A stretch of 64,000 nt of DNA from Hemerocallis citrina (GCA_017893485.1 CM030358.1:149929368-149993367); one strand, 5' to 3'. Numbered from the stretch's first letter, positions 20,946 to 32,690 are shown. Numbers and translations are program-made. The notes: a model not told the origin generated them from the letters alone.

Positions 20946-22500
20946 TGTAGAGTACGGCCTTCAGGGGTTGGTCCGTCAGCACCTGGACAGAATGAGATTG
21001 AAAATAGGGGCGGAGTTTTCGTGAGGCCATGACCAGCACGTACGCTACCTTCTCCATCCGAGAGTACCGGGTCTCGGCATCGAGAAGGACCTTGCTGACG
21101 TAGTACAGGGGCTTCTGTGATCCCTCCTCCTCCCGAATGAGAACGGCGCTGAGCACCTTCTCCGAGGCTGATAGGTAAAGCCAGAGTGGCTCCCCTGGTT
21201 CAGACTTGCTGAGGAGTGGAGGGTTTGCGAGGTACTCCTTCAATTGGGCAAAGGCCTCTTGCTGTTGGACTCCCCATTCGAACGCACCAGTGCCGCGCAG
21301 GGCTTTGAAGAATGGAAGAGACTTCTCTCCAGACTTGGAGAGGAAACGGCCGATGGCCGCCAGTCTCCCCGTCAGTCGCTGGACTTCTTTGACGTTCCTG
21401 GGAGGAGCCATGTCTAGGATTGCTTGGATCTTCTTGGGGTTCGCTTCGATTCCCCATTGGCTGACAATAAAGCCAAGGAACTTTCCCGCGGAGACGCCGA
21501 AGGCGCATTTGCTCGGATTGAGCCTCATATTATGGGTCCGAAGTACCCCAAAGGCCTCCTCCAGATCGGCTACGTGGTCCTCCCCCCGCTGGCTCTTGAC
21601 GAGCATGTCGTCTACGTATACCTCCATATTGCACCCAATTTGCTCCTTGAAGACCCGGTTAACGAGCCTCTGATAAGTGGCGCCGGCATTCTTCAGTCCG
21701 AAGGGCATGACCCTGTAGCAGTAGAGCCCCTGGTCTGTTACGAAGGACGTCTTGGCGATGTCGGGAGGGAACATGCGGATCTGGTTGTAGCCTGAAAACG
21801 CATCCATAAAGGACAGGAGTTCGTGACCCGATGTTGCATCGATAAGAGCATCGATCCGGGGGAGGGGGAATGGGTCCTTCGGGCACGCTTTGTTGAGATC
21901 CGTGAAATCTATGTAGATCCTCCAGCTCCCGCTCGCCTTCTTGACCATGACGACGTTCGCCAGCCACTCGGGGTAGCTGACCTCTTGGATGAAGCGCGGG
22001 GCCAGGAGCTTGTCGACTTCTGCATTAACTGCCTGTTGTCGCTCTGGCGCGAACTTACGTCGCTTTTGGACCACCGGTTTCGAGCTGGGGATGACGCTGA
22101 GTTTATGCATGATGAGCTCCTCGGAAATACCAGGCATGTCGGATGGCTTCCAGGCGAACAGATCGACATTGCGCCGGATGCAGGTTATGAGGTCGGTTTT
22201 AAGGCGGGGTGCGAGGGAGCGACTTACTCGAAATTGTTTCGATGCATCCCCTGTCTTGAAGGAGACATCCTCCAGCTTGTCTGCCGACTCTGGCTCTGGC
22301 TGGGTCCTTTGGGGCTGCATCTCCACGGCGTCGAGGGGAAACACTCCGCTTCCTATTGCTGTCATATAGCAAGAGCGAGCGTCTTCTTGGTTTCCCCGGA
22401 CCACTCCTACCCCGGTACTGGTAGGGAACTTCATCTTCTGGTGGTAGGTCGAGGGGACAGCCTGGAGAGAGCAGAGGCCCGGACGACCGAGTATGGCGTT
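20946..22500 (-). pseudogene. pol: Tat reverse transcriptase and first part of RNase H
   Basis: RNA-dependent DNA polymerase. It is open from about 22500 to 20946. Visible landmarks are the fingers segment IYIDFTDLNKACPKDPFPLP near 21900, MPFGLKNAGATYQRLVNRVF near 21680, and the catalytic YVDDM box at about 21604-21620. The Ty3-type RNase H begins near 21190 and is cut within its sequence at 20946 by solo LTR B. It resumes at 17673. The RT portion has no internal stop, so most of the decay lies elsewhere in the element. Confidence 0.9.
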
Positions 22501-22907
22501 GTAGGCTACCTTGACGTTGATAACCTGGACTCGGTTCTCCGGTTTGGGGCTGTGCCAGCCGTGACATCCAGCGTGACGATCCCCTCGATCGTCACCGGAA
22601 CTCCAGAAAATCCGTGCAGGGTGTATCCTGCTGGCTTGAGCTTGCTACGGGGCAGCTTTAGGTTCTCGAAAGCATCGAGGAACGGAATGTTGACTGAGCT
22701 CCCGTTGTCCACCAGGATCCGCCGAGCATCAAAATTTGCCATGCTGAGATTGATCACGAGGGCATCGCAATGCGGGAGCCACACCCCCTCCAGGTCGTCA
22801 CCCGAGAAGGAGACGGGGAGTGGTTGAATTTGAGGGGGGAAAGGCCCTTGGACGGTGTTAACATCTCGGATGAACGCCTTGCGGGAAGTGTTGGACTCCC
22901 CTCCCAT
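22500..22907 (-). pseudogene. Tat aspartic protease
   Basis: The retropepsin cleaves the Gag-Pol polyprotein. The catalytic motif reads ILVDNGSSVNI near 22700-22730; the DxGSS form is usual in this lineage. It is in the same frame as gag but separated by two stops. A frameshift near 22540 moves the reading into the RT frame, where the conserved YNAILGRP linker follows at about 22480-22500. Confidence 0.75.
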
Positions 22908-23072
22908 GGGTCCCCCGTGGACGCAGTGTAATACGGCTTGGCCGTCAGGTTCGTCAAGCTCATGCTCTTGCCCGGGGAGCTGCAGGGGAGCTCGAGGAGG
23001 AGGTGGGGTTCTCTTGCTCCTTGAGTCCCTCTATCCCCGAGTGTCGTCCCGCTTGTACTCCCTGAGGTATTC

Positions 23073-24487
23073 TCACTGAATGAGGGCCTCGATTTCGTCT
23101 TTCAGGGCACGGCAGTGATCCGTGTCGTGCCCGTTGTCTCGGTGGAAGCGGCAGTAGAACCGTTGATCCCTTTTCTTGCTAGTGTTGTTGGACGGTCGAG
23201 GGGGATACTGAACGAGGTCCCTGTCCTCGATTGCCAGGAGTATGGAGGACACATTTTGGGTGAGTGGGGTATACCTCTCGAAGCGAGGGACCGGCGGTAC
23301 TTTCTTCATGGTGCTTACGTCCCTCGGAGCCTTTTTAGAAGGCTCGACTTCCTCGGCCTTCCGCTTCCCTTTTCCAGGTGCTTCTCTGGACTCATCTGGG
23401 TTTAGGGCTTCCTCCGCCCTGATGTATTTCTCAACCCTGTTGAGGAGGTCGGGAAAATCGATGGGAGGCTTCTTCGCCAGAGAGGCTTTTAGCTGCCCAT
23501 GACGGACGTTGTACCGAAATGCCGCGGAGGCGACGCCCGGATCGAGAGAGGAGACCGACCTTGCCTCCGCTGTGAATCTCCGGACGAACGCCCTGAGTGA
23601 TTCTCCCTCCTTCTGTCTGAGTCCCAATAAGGAAGCGCTTGTCTTCTTGGCCTTCCGGCTGGTGACAAAGTGGGCGAGGAAATTGCCTTCCAGCTGGTCG
23701 AATGAGTAGATGGAACCGGGCGTCAGTTTGGAAAACCATTCGCGAGCCGGACCCCGGAGGGTGGTAGGGAAGGCTCGACATAGCAGGGGATCCGAAGCGC
23801 TGTGAATCATCATGAGGGTTTTGAAATCCTCCATGTGATCAGCAGGATCTCCCTCGCCGTCGTAGGTTTCGAACTGAGGTGGTCGGAAATTCCGAGGTAT
23901 TTCCGCTTGGAGAATGAGGGCGGAGAAAGGAGGTCGGACAGGTCTGTACCCCTGTGCCGCTCCCTGGCCGTCGTCGCCTATGTGATCGAGACGATTTTCC
24001 ATCTCTTGGAGGCGCCTTAGGAGTTCACCGTCGTCCTCAGTCGGGTTTGTATGGGGCGGGACACGCTTGCCTCGGCGTCCGACCTGGTTCGGGATTGCCG
24101 GGCTTCTTCTCTGGGGGCCTGTCGGAGAGCCCCAAGAATCTCCCTTCGGAAGTCCTGGAACTCCTGTTGAGTGACAGGAGCTCCCTCGGCTCGGACTGGT
24201 TGGACCGGAGGTTGCCTTCCGACTCGGCTGAGTGCTGGCCTCCGTTCTTCCGGCGGTGGTCTAGGATGGTTCGGGGCCGAGTTGGAAGCGGCCCTCCCCC
24301 CACTACGACTAGCCTGCCGGTCAGCGATTACTCTTCGTAGGTCGGGCTGGACTGTACGGGTGGCGCTCCGCTGGGAACCCTGATGGGAGGCCCTGTGCTT
24401 TGACGTGCGTGGCCCGGCATTGGTATTTGGTTGGGGTGTGTCCCGTCGGTTGACGGAGGACGCAGCCCCCTTGCCTTTGGAGGCCAT
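23073..24487 (-). pseudogene. gag: Tat gag polyprotein (frameshifted)
   Basis: Gag packages element RNA into virus-like particles. The likely start is the ATG at 24487 (MASKGKGAAS), downstream of the primer site. An N-terminal basic, Pro/Arg-rich part is open to 24017. A one-base frameshift near 24050 moves the frame to the part running 24002-23073. That part holds the Retrotrans_gag core (PPQFETYDGEGDPADHMEDF near 23890) and a Cys/His finger-like CRFHRDNGHDTDHC near 23130. It ends at TGA 23073-23075, with a second in-frame stop near 23036 before the protease. About half the core residues match the gag at 26.3-28.0 kb. Confidence 0.85.
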
Positions 24488-24546
24488 GGGAGTTCGGTGG
24501 TCGAGGTACCTTGGCGGTAGGACTCGGGTCGGCTTCCGAAGTAGTC

Positions 24547-24565
24547 TTCCCACAGACGGCGCCAA
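24547..24565 (-). other. Primer-binding site of the Tat element
   Basis: The minus strand reads TTGGCGCCGTCTGTGGGAA two bases inside the 5' LTR. The first nine or so bases after TT match the complement of a tRNA ending in ACGGCGCCA (tRNA-Asp is a candidate), with a weaker match beyond. The same 19 bases serve the gag-only element at 26190-26208. Confidence 0.85.
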
Positions 24566-24567
24566 CC

Positions 24568-25116
24568 TGATGCGGTTTGTTTCTGGGAGACGTGCGGATG
24601 CACCAGGTGTGAGTTCTTACTCGATTTGTATTGAAGGAGAAAGCTACTGGTCGGACGACCCTCGGCTGGCCGGGCTGTACCTGCGACGGGCTTGGAGTGA
24701 GGTGGATGTCTGGGCTCGGATCCGAGGTCTTGAGTACCTGCAGACGGTCTAGAAACACCGGGGTTGGCTCCGGTGGCAGACCCTCCGACGATCTAGTCAG
24801 TCACTTAAGATATAGCAACAGTAACTAGGGTTTTAGTGGAAAAAGTTTGATTACCTGTAAACAGGGGGGAGGGTCTGGTATTTATAGAGGAAGCCAATCG
24901 GGTCCAGACCCGGTTACCCGCATGGCTGAAGCGGTGGAAAAGCCGGGCGGTATAGGGCTGACGTGGTAGGCGCCGGAGCAGTTTCCGGGCTGACGTGGCA
25001 GAGCTCCGGGCGGTTTTCCGGCGCTGACGTGGCAGATCAGAAGGATTAGATGGTGCGCACATCTCTGAGGGGATCTAGTGGTCCAGGATGGGCCATGCTA
25101 TTTCTGACCCATATCA
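24568..25116 (-). repeat. 5' LTR of the Tat element
   Basis: 549 bp, TG...CA, nearly identical to the left LTR. It carries the active-orientation promoter: CTCTATAAATACC on the minus strand near 24878-24888. It abuts the primer-binding site on the left and the ATGAG duplication on the right. About 2% divergence from its partner indicates an insertion older than the gag-only element at 25.5 kb. Confidence 0.93.
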
Positions 25117-25121
25117 ATGAG

Positions 25122-25273
25122 TATCAACTGAAAACAAAAAAATTGCTAAAAACAATCCAATACTATTAATCGGATCTATAATCAAAATATCCACATGAAA
25201 AGAATTCGGATAATTGTAGCTCTCTACTACTTCGTCCGTTCCAAAATATAAGTCATTGACTCATTATAGTTTA

Positions 25274-25304
<31 letters not shown>

Positions 25305-25471
25305 TTACCACAATATAATTCACTTTACATTTTTGAAATAAATGTATTGTTATTCTTAAAGATTCATTAATTTTTTTAAAAGATTTACAATGTTATCATT
25401 TTCTCTTATTCTTTTAAAGATTCATTAATTATAGAAAAAGGTAAGTATGATATTTACGATAGATATCTTAA
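25122..25471. other. AT-rich spacer with a Stowaway-like left terminus
   Basis: Right flank of the Tat insertion. CTACTTCGTCCGTTCCAAAA at about 25231 resembles the start of Stowaway-type MITEs. A possible right partner, ATTAAAACGGAGGGAGT, lies at about 34938-34952 beyond the nested Helitron and gag-only element. A poly-T run occupies 25280-25306. No genes seen. Confidence 0.45.
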
Positions 25472-25530
25472 TCTCTACTATTTTAAAGGAAGAGCTGGGA
25501 TTTGTAATAAACAATCCCTAACTTTGTAAC

Positions 25531-26187
25531 TGATATGGCTAAAAATAGGATTAAATCGGGACCGTTCACATCGGACACGAATCTTAAAGCTCAGGGGTAA
25601 AACGGTAATTTCGCCTACAAACGGGTCTGAAATGGGAACTGGGTCTTTATTCAAAGCCCAATAACTCATGAACGGATCCACGTCAACTGGGTACGGGTTC
25701 CAACCCGCTGCATGCCCGATCCAGCAAGATACAATCAAGGTCCCTGATTAGATCTAAATCAACGGCCATGATTCACATCTATCTTTTCACTGGGGATTAG
25801 GGATTAAATTCCTTAACTGATTACAGAGAATATACCTTATCAGATTACATGCCTTATCTGATTACGAGGAATATTCCTTATCTAATCACGGGGATTACAT
25901 TCCTAAAACCAGTCCCTAAGACGCCTATAAATACCCCCCATCCATCTCCATTAAGAGGTAATCAGTATTTTCTCAATTTACGCTCTTTCTTAATCATTTC
26001 TGATTACTGACTTGAGCGTCGGAGGGTGCGTCGCCGGGATCCCCCCCGGTGTCTCGCACTTTTTGCAGGTTAACGGCGGGAGTCAACGATTAGTCAACGA
26101 CGGGTCAGGTTTGGTTTCGCTATTCAGGTTTTCCCTCGAACTCACAAATTCTGTCTATTTACCCCCACACCAGATTTAGCGGTAACA
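25531..26187 (+). repeat. 5' LTR of the gag-only element
   Basis: 657 bp, TGATATGG...GGTAACA. The promoter has CCTATAAATACCCCCC at 25925-25940. It contains four related GATTACNNG...TTATC blocks at 25820-25900. Matches 33453-34109. Confidence 0.95.
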
Positions 26188-26189
26188 GA

Positions 26190-26208
26190 TTGGCGCCGTC
26201 TGTGGGAA
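26190..26208 (+). other. Primer-binding site of the gag-only element
   Basis: TTGGCGCCGTCTGTGGGAA, two bases inside the 5' LTR. Identical to the primer site of the Tat element (24547-24565, minus strand). Confidence 0.88.
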
Positions 26209-26260
26209 AACAAACGAATAGCAACCTTCCCTCTTCCTGTTGGTCCGATCTTCTCCAGCC

Positions 26261-28030
26261 ATGCCTCCGAGGAAAGCAAGGTCCAGAGGGTCCAACCGTG
26301 GACCCAACCCCGCCGATCAGCAAGAGGTAGTCCCCGTCCAACCCGCTCCGCAGCAGGGACAACCCCCGCTTCGAGTGGAGGACCCTCTTCAACAAGATCA
26401 GCCTCCTCTTCAGAATCAGCAACCCCCCAAGGGTCCCACCGGTCTTCAAAATGCCGGTGTGGGGGGCTCCCGCATGAAGCAACCGCTCAATCAGGATCGC
26501 GTCTCCATACACAATGCCTCTACGGATTCCACGGCCTCTCACAATCCTCAAAATCGGCAGGAGGTGGAGGACCTACGCTACCGTCTGGACGAGAAGCGGG
26601 CCCGAGAGGGAGCCTCCCGCCAACAACGTCCGGGTGAGCGATCCCCTCACCGCCGAGACTACAGAAGATCCCCTGTCCGAAGGGGAAGGAGGGAGTCCCC
26701 CGAGCATTACAGAAGGAGGCACTCCCCCGCAGATCGGCAACAGCCCCGGAACAATGAGGCACCCATCACCCGTGCCGAGTTCCAGCAGTTCCAAGCAATG
26801 GTACAACAGGCACTCAACCTCTGTCAAAACCCTAATGAGCCGAAGGCCCCGTCCCCTCCTCCAGTCTGAAGCCCTCGCCGACGGTCCCCATCTCCTCGTC
26901 CCGCTCCTACCAACTCCCGGCGTACCCCAAGTCCTCGTCGCTCCCGAAGTTACCATCGCCGTAGCCCTCGCTCTCCCTCTCCCTCCTACGAAGACGAGTC
27001 TAGAGGCTCGGCTGATTACCGTCGGAGGGACGACGCCATGTATCGCCGTCTTCGTGAGGTAGAGAGGCGCCTGGGTCAGATAGGTCGAGAAGAAGAGCTT
27101 AGGGGGAGGACCCTACGTCCTACACGACCCCCTTTCTCCCGAACCATTGTGGATGCACCTGTGCCGTTCGGCTTCAAACCTCCACAATTTGAGACTTACA
27201 CCGGGGAGACTGACCCCGTTGACCACATTGAGAGCTTCAAGACTCTCATGCTCATCCACCAAGCTTCCGATGCCCTGCTGTGCAAGACATTCCCTGCTAC
27301 TCTCAAGGGCTCGGCTCGGGAATGGTACTCCCGCCTCGCCCCGTCTTCCATATTCTCCTTCGAGCAGTTCGAAACACTCTTCATCACCCACTTCGTGAGT
27401 AGCAGGCGCACGGAGAAGACCAGCATCTCACTCCTCCAGCTCAGGCAAGAGAAAGGTGAGAAGTTAAGAGACTATGTGAAGAGGTTCACTGCGGAGGTCA
27501 GGTCCATGGCCTCCCTCGACCAATCCGTCGCAACGGCCGCCTTCCAATCCAATGTCTTCAATTCCAGCCTTCGTTCCTCTCTTGCTAAGAAGCCTCCACA
27601 GAACTTTGCCGACCTCCTTCTCAGGTGTGAAAAGTACATTCGGGCCGAAGAGGCTCTCAACCCCCCTACTCTTGAGGAGACATCTTCCGGGAACAAACGG
27701 AAGAGCACAAGCGAAGAGGGATCCCAAAAATCCCAGAAGGATGGTAACGGTCAGCGCCGTTCGACTCCACGTTTTGAGAAGTTCACCCCCCTCATTGCTA
27801 ATATATCAGAAGTCCTTATGGAGGTGGACAAGGAAGGACTACTCCGCGCTCCCCCTAGAATGAATACCCCTGGTAAGAAGAGGGACAAAGATAAGTGGTG
27901 CCGCTTTCACAGGGACCATGGCCACGATACGGATGAATGTCGGGCTCTCAAGGAGGAGATCGAAGAACTCGTACAGCGGGGACACCTGACCAAGTTCATC
28001 CAAAGAGAAGGGGCCGAGCTTCCCCTCTGA
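26261..28030 (+). pseudogene. gag: Gag of the non-autonomous element, one in-frame TGA
   Basis: The first ATG is at 26261 (MPPRKARSRG), with no upstream ATG in frame. The frame is open to TGA 28028-28030 except for a single TGA at 26867-26869. Downstream, translation stays in the same frame through an Arg/Ser-rich stretch (SPRRRSPSPRPAP) and the ATG at 27038. Residues after that hold the Retrotrans_gag core (PPQFETYTGETDPVDHIESF, 27180-27235) and a Cys/His finger-like CRFHRDHGHDTDEC near 27900. The core is about half identical to the Tat gag on the minus strand. The stop could be a CGA-to-TGA transition; readthrough or use of the 27038 start would still yield the capsid part. Confidence 0.85.
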
Positions 28031-28290
28031 GGAGCCAACAAACGAACCGAAGGGCCCGGCGAGCTTCAAGACTCAGAACCTCCCAGCTCCTCCCAAGAGG
28101 TCTTCACCTTATCGTAGAAGTAGGGTTTTGATTTTCAATAAGGCCGATGCTTGAAACCCGGCCAATAGCATGTAATAATGGCTCGCCCTATTGAAGCAGC
28201 CACTTAGTTTATTTCAATAAAACTTTGTGTTTTTTTCATTAGAAATTGTTGCTCTTGCTTCATCTCAATCTCTCCGAGTCACGACTCGTT
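28031..28290 (+). other. Gag 3' untranslated segment
   Basis: Noncoding, with an AATAAAAC signal near 28217 that could end a gag-length transcript before the repeat arrays begin. Confidence 0.4.
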
Positions 28291-29790
28291 AAATGATGGT
28301 TCCGGAGCCCAACACTTGGTTCGATTCTGCTTCGAATAACTTGCTCTTAAGCGGGTTAGAAGTGGTTCGCCACTCAGAGTTGCTCCCCAAACTCTTCTCC
28401 CAAATGGCTCTCTTCCAGAGCCGAGCTCTTTGCTCCGCTCACCTCCAAGGCGGACCTCTTCTCAACGAGTTCGGAGTCCAGCTTCTTCTACATGGCTGCT
28501 CCCACAACTTGCTAAGCACTTCACAATGGTTCGGAGTCCAGCACTCGGCTCGACTCTTCTTCCTCGGCTCGCCCACAGACAGCCGGAAGTAGATCGCCGT
28601 TCGAAATTGCTCCTGCAGCCGTTGAATGGATCAGAGTCCAACACTTGGCTCGATTCTACTTCGCAAGTTCGCTCCTAAGCAGACTAGAAGTAGCTCGCCA
28701 TTCGAAACTGCTCCTGCATCCCTTAAACTAACCTCACGATGGTTCGGAGTCCAGCACTCGGCTCGACTCTTCTTCCTCGGCTCGCCTACAGACGAGCCGG
28801 AAGTAGATCGCCGTTCGAAATTGCTCCCACAGCCGTTGAATGGTACGGAGTCCAACACTTGGTTCGACTCTACTCCGCAAGTTCGCTCCTAAGCGAGCTA
28901 GGGGTAGTTCGCCATTCGAAATTGCTCCCACGCCCTTAATCTCACAATGGTTCGGAGTCCAGCACTCGGCTCGACTCTTCTTCCTCGGCTCGCCCACAGA
29001 CAGCCGGAAGTAGATCGCCGTTCGAAATTGCTCCTGCAGCCGTTGAATGGATCGGAGTCCAACACTTGGCTCGATTCTACTTCGCAAGTTCGCTCCTAAG
29101 CAGACTAGAAGTAGCTCGCCATTCGAAACTGCTCCTGCATCCCTTAAACTAACCTCACGATGGTTCGGAGTCCAGCACTCGGCTCGACTCTTCTTCCTCG
29201 GCTCGCCTACAGACGAGCCGGAAGTAGATCGCCGTTCGAAATTGCTCCCACAGCCGTTGAATGGTACGGAGTCCAACACTTGGTTCGACTCTACTCCGCA
29301 AGTTCGCTCCTAAGCGAGCTAGGGGTAGTTCGCCATTCGAAATTGCTCCCACGCCCTTAATCTTACGATGGTTCCGGAGTCCAACACTTGGCTCGATTCT
29401 ACTTCGCAAGTTCGCTCCCAAGCGATCTAGAAGTAGTTCGCCATTCGGAATTGCTCCCACAACCGTTGAATGGTACGGAGTCCAACACTTGGTTCGACTC
29501 TACTCCGCAAGTTCGCTCCTAAGCGAGCTAGGGGTAGTTCGCCATTCGGAATTGCTCCCACGCCCTTAATCTTATGATGGTTCCGGAGTCCAACACTTGG
29601 CTCGATTCTACTTCGCAAGTTCGCTCCCAAGCGATCTAGAAGTAGTTCGCCATTCGGAATTGCTCCCACAGCCGTTGAATGGTACGGAGTCCAACACTTG
29701 GTTCGACTCTACTCCGCAAGCTCGCTCCTAAGCGAGCAAGGGGTAGTTCGCCATTCGGAATTGCTCCCACAACCGTTGATTCTCTCACGT
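28290..29790. repeat. ~105-bp tandem array with a 421-bp higher-order unit
   Basis: About 14 units around GGAGTCCAACACTTGGTTCG and AAGTTCGCTCCTAAGCGAG, ending CCATTCGRAATTGCTCCCAC. A four-unit block is repeated almost exactly: a TGGATCRGAGTCCAACACTT segment at 28628 recurs at 29049 (offset 421). Open frames here on both strands are repeat-driven. Confidence 0.9.
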
Positions 29791-30120
29791 AAGCAGCGAG
29801 TCCGGAGCTTAAGCTCTCCCCTAGAGTTGCTCCCCACACTCGTCTCACAAAGGGCTCTCTCCCAGAGTCGAGCCCTTCACTCCGCTCGCCCCCCAGACGG
29901 ACCTCTCCTCGAACAAGTTTGGAGCACAACTCTCTCCTAAAGTTCCCCCTCACACTTGTCTCACAAATAGCTCTCTTCCAGATCCGAGCTCTCTGCTCCG
30001 CTCGCCTCCGAAGCGGACCTCTTCTCAACAAGATCGGAGCTCACAACTCTCTCCTAGAGTTGCTCCTCAAACTTGTCTTCCCACGGCTATTACAAGGGTC
30101 TTCCGGGCACAAGGGTTTTC
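29790..30120. repeat. ~117-bp degenerate repeats
   Basis: GGCTCTCTTCCAGAGYCGAG, then TCTGCTCCGCTCGCC and CGGACCTCTTCTC, recur at about 28405, 29847, 29968. Related to the start of the preceding array. Confidence 0.7.
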
Positions 30121-30189
30121 CCAGCACAGCTTCTCCGCCCCTAGGAGTGGAGCTCCTCTTCCAAAATCCCCACGACCAAAACACTCCTC

Positions 30190-31345
30190 AACTTCATGAA
30201 GACAAGGATGTTGCGGGGCTATTTTGACCATGAAGGAGGGTGAATCTTCATCTCACTCCTAAAGAGAAGTTGTGGATCTTCGAGTTAGCTTCGAAACAAG
30301 GGGTCGCACGCCCCGAGCCGACCTCCGTAGCACCGGGAACATCGAGAAGAACTATGCAGGGAAAAATTCCAGTTCGGCATCCACTGCCGAGCGTTCGTGG
30401 AACCGACCCTGTTACGGGGGAAAAAATCAAGCTCTGCACCAGCTGCCGAGCGTTCGTGGCACCGACCTCGTTATGGGGAAAAATTCCAGTTCGGCACCTA
30501 CTGCCGAGCGTTCGTGGAACCGACCCTGTTACGGGGGAAAAAATCAAGCTCCGCACCAGCTGCCGAGCGTTCGTGGCACCGACCTCGTTATGGGGAAAAA
30601 TTCCAGTTCGGCACCTACTGTCGAGCGTTCGTGGAACCGACCCTGTTACGGGGGAAAAAATCAAGCTCCGCACCAGCTGCCGAGCGTTCGAGGCACCGAC
30701 CTCGTTACGGGGGAAAAATCAAGTTCGGCACCTACTGCCGAGCGTTCGTGGAACCGACCTCGTTACGGGGGGAAAATCAAGTTCGGCACCAGCTGCCGAG
30801 CGTTCTCAGAACCGACCTCGTTACGGGGAAAAAATCGGACCTCGACACCCCTTCGCCGAACGCTCTCATATACAAGCAACCAAACAAACAACACAAAAAG
30901 GAGAGGGGGGCTATAGGGTCGGGTTCAGACCTGTTAAGGATCCAAACCCAAACTCTCTCTCTCCTCCCATTCTTCTCCAACAAAGTTGCCGCCGATCCCA
31001 AGCAAAAAGCCAAAATACTCCTCAACTTCATGAAGACAAGAATGTTGCGGGGCTATTTTGACCATGAAGGAGGGTGAATCTTCGTCTCACTCCTAAAGAG
31101 AAGTCGTAGATCGTCGAGTTAGCTTCGAAACAAGGGGTCGCACGCCCCGAGCCGACCTCCGTAGCACCGGGAACATCGAAAACTCTCCTCAACCTCATGT
31201 ATACAAGGATATTCTCTGGCTGTTTTGACCATGAAGGAGGGTGAATCTTCATCTCACTCCTAAAGAGAAGTTGTAGATCTTCGAATTAGCTTCGAAACAA
31301 GGGGTCGCACGCCCCGAGCCGACCTCCGTAGCACCGGGAACATCG
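30190..31345. repeat. Three copies of a ~165-bp dispersed direct repeat
   Basis: GACAAGRATGTTGCGGGGCT through GGAGGGTGAATCTTC and ACACGCCCCGAGCCGACC-like sequence, up to GGGAACATCGA, is present at about 30200-30350, 31030-31180 and 31200-31345. The first and second are about 836 bp apart and bracket the next array. Confidence 0.8.
30355..30835. repeat. 60-bp repeats arranged as a ~119-bp dimer
   Basis: Each unit carries CGGCACC(A/T)(G/A)CTGCCG, a short palindrome, then AGCGTTCGTGG and ACCGACC. Two alternating versions (with CCTGTTACGGGGG or CTCGTTATGGGG) give the dimer period. Eight units counted. Confidence 0.9.
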
Positions 31346-31650
31346 AGAAGAACTCTGCATGGAAAAATTGGAGTTCGGCACCAGCTGCCGAGCATTCTTG
31401 ACACCGACCCTATTATAGGGGAAAAATTGGAATTCGGCACCAGCTGCCGAGCGTTCTTGACACCGACCCTATTATAGGGGGAAAATTGGAGTTCGGCACC
31501 AGCTGCCGAGCGTTCTTGACACCGACCGTTTTACGGGCTTGAGTTCGGCACCACTTGAGTTCGGCACCCGCTGCCGAGCGTTCTTGACACCGACCGTTTT
31601 ACGGGCTTAAGTTCGGTACCAGTTGAGTTCGGCACCAGCCGACCGAAAAA
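31345..31650. repeat. ~61-bp repeats, second block of the same family
   Basis: GTTCGGCACCAGCTGCCGAG followed by CATTCTTGACACCGACC recurs at about 31372, 31434, 31494, and 31558, with a shorter degenerate tail to 31640. Confidence 0.85.
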
Positions 31651-32690
31651 AAAAAGAGAAAAGAAGGCTAAACGGGTCGGTTTGAACCCGTTAAAGGATT
31701 CAAACCCGAACCCCATACAGTTTCACTTCTTCTTCTCCACCTTTCCCGCCAAAACCAGACAGCACTGTTCGTCACCTTCAAGCTCCGAACCACTTCCTCG
31801 CGAGCTCAACCTCACCATTACGGAGCTCCCCCCATTCCGACACCGAGCTCTCCCCCCAAACCTCGACACCACCGTGTCGTCGCCCCATCGACGAGCTCGA
31901 GTTCTCCAAAAACACAGACCATCACCTTCACCGACCGCCGAGCTCCACTCCACTTCGACGAGCTCCGAAGCGCCGTTCTCCGACCGGGCTGTCTCCAAAC
32001 TCCGAGCTCCGCCATGGCCGAACCACGAGCTCTCCTTCTCCATGGCCAAGCTCCATGCTCAAAGCCGAACGCACCCCCTCCGTCGTCTAACCCCGGCGTC
32101 GAGCTCTCCATCCCGAGCTCGCAAACACCTCCGTCAACCTCCGACCTCGTCGACACCAAACTTGACCCCGAGCTCGTCTCCACTCGCCATCAGCTCCCTC
32201 CTCGAGCTCCGCCATGGCTGACCACGACGCCGAGCTCCGAGCTTCGTCATCTCCCCGAGCTCCGCCTTCGCCATCATGGCCAAGCTCGTTGCCAAACGCC
32301 ATCGAAGCTTCGGTGCCGATCTTGAAGCTTCGTCGAACTTCAAACCCACCTTCTTCGAACAACCAAGCTCCGACTTCGCCACCTCCGTGGCCGAGCATCA
32401 CCTCCACGCACGGGCCACCTCTTCGTCAACCTTCGTCGAGCTCGAGCTACTCTCGACGAACCCATCATCTCCATACCGTCGAAGCTCAGAGCTCCTACGC
32501 CGAGCATCGCCTTGGCGCTGAGCTCCAACGAGGAGCTTTACCGCCCTTCGTCGCCAGCTTCCTCCGCCGCCAAGCTCGCAGATCTCTCGCTCAGAGCTCC
32601 GCCACAGAGCTTCGACCCCTTCTCCTTCGAGCTCCACGTCGCCAAGTTCCGTACCCTTGTCGCCGACCTCCCCGCCAAACGGAGTTGGAA
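31651..32690. other. GAGCTC-rich, proline/serine-biased segment without a credible gene
   Basis: GC-rich DNA full of CGAGCTCC motifs. It is open in several frames on both strands but shows no domain and no preferred frame. It could be decayed repeat DNA or a captured host fragment. I see no splice structure or start that favours one frame. Confidence 0.5.

Larger units (their letters stand above)
7354..25116 (-). mobile_element. Tat-lineage Ty3/gypsy LTR retrotransposon, complete but defective
   Basis: Minus-strand element bounded by TG...CA LTRs and perfect ATGAG duplications (7349-7353 and 25117-25121). Order on the minus strand: 5' LTR, primer site, gag, protease, RT, RNase H (split by solo LTR B), a second archaeal-type RNase H, integrase, then about 7.9 kb of tandem repeats and an antisense gene, then 3' LTR. 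Two RNase H domains and an antisense extra gene behind pol are hallmarks of the Tat lineage. Without the nested insertion it would be about 14.5 kb. Frameshifts in gag, PR/RT and integrase and a stop in integrase make it non-autonomous today. Confidence 0.9.

Noticed and set aside
21823..22827. 334-codon plus-strand frame
   Set aside because: It is the complement of the well supported protease/RT coding sequence.
26240..26260. Gag start at 26240
   Set aside because: The codon there is TTG; the first ATG in frame is 26261.
28626..29669. Frames of 88-181 codons
   Set aside because: Repeat-driven, present on both strands, no start context or domain.
30240..31077. Frames of 214-273 codons with repeated peptides
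   Set aside because: They follow the 60/119-bp repeats and are open in all three plus frames at once.
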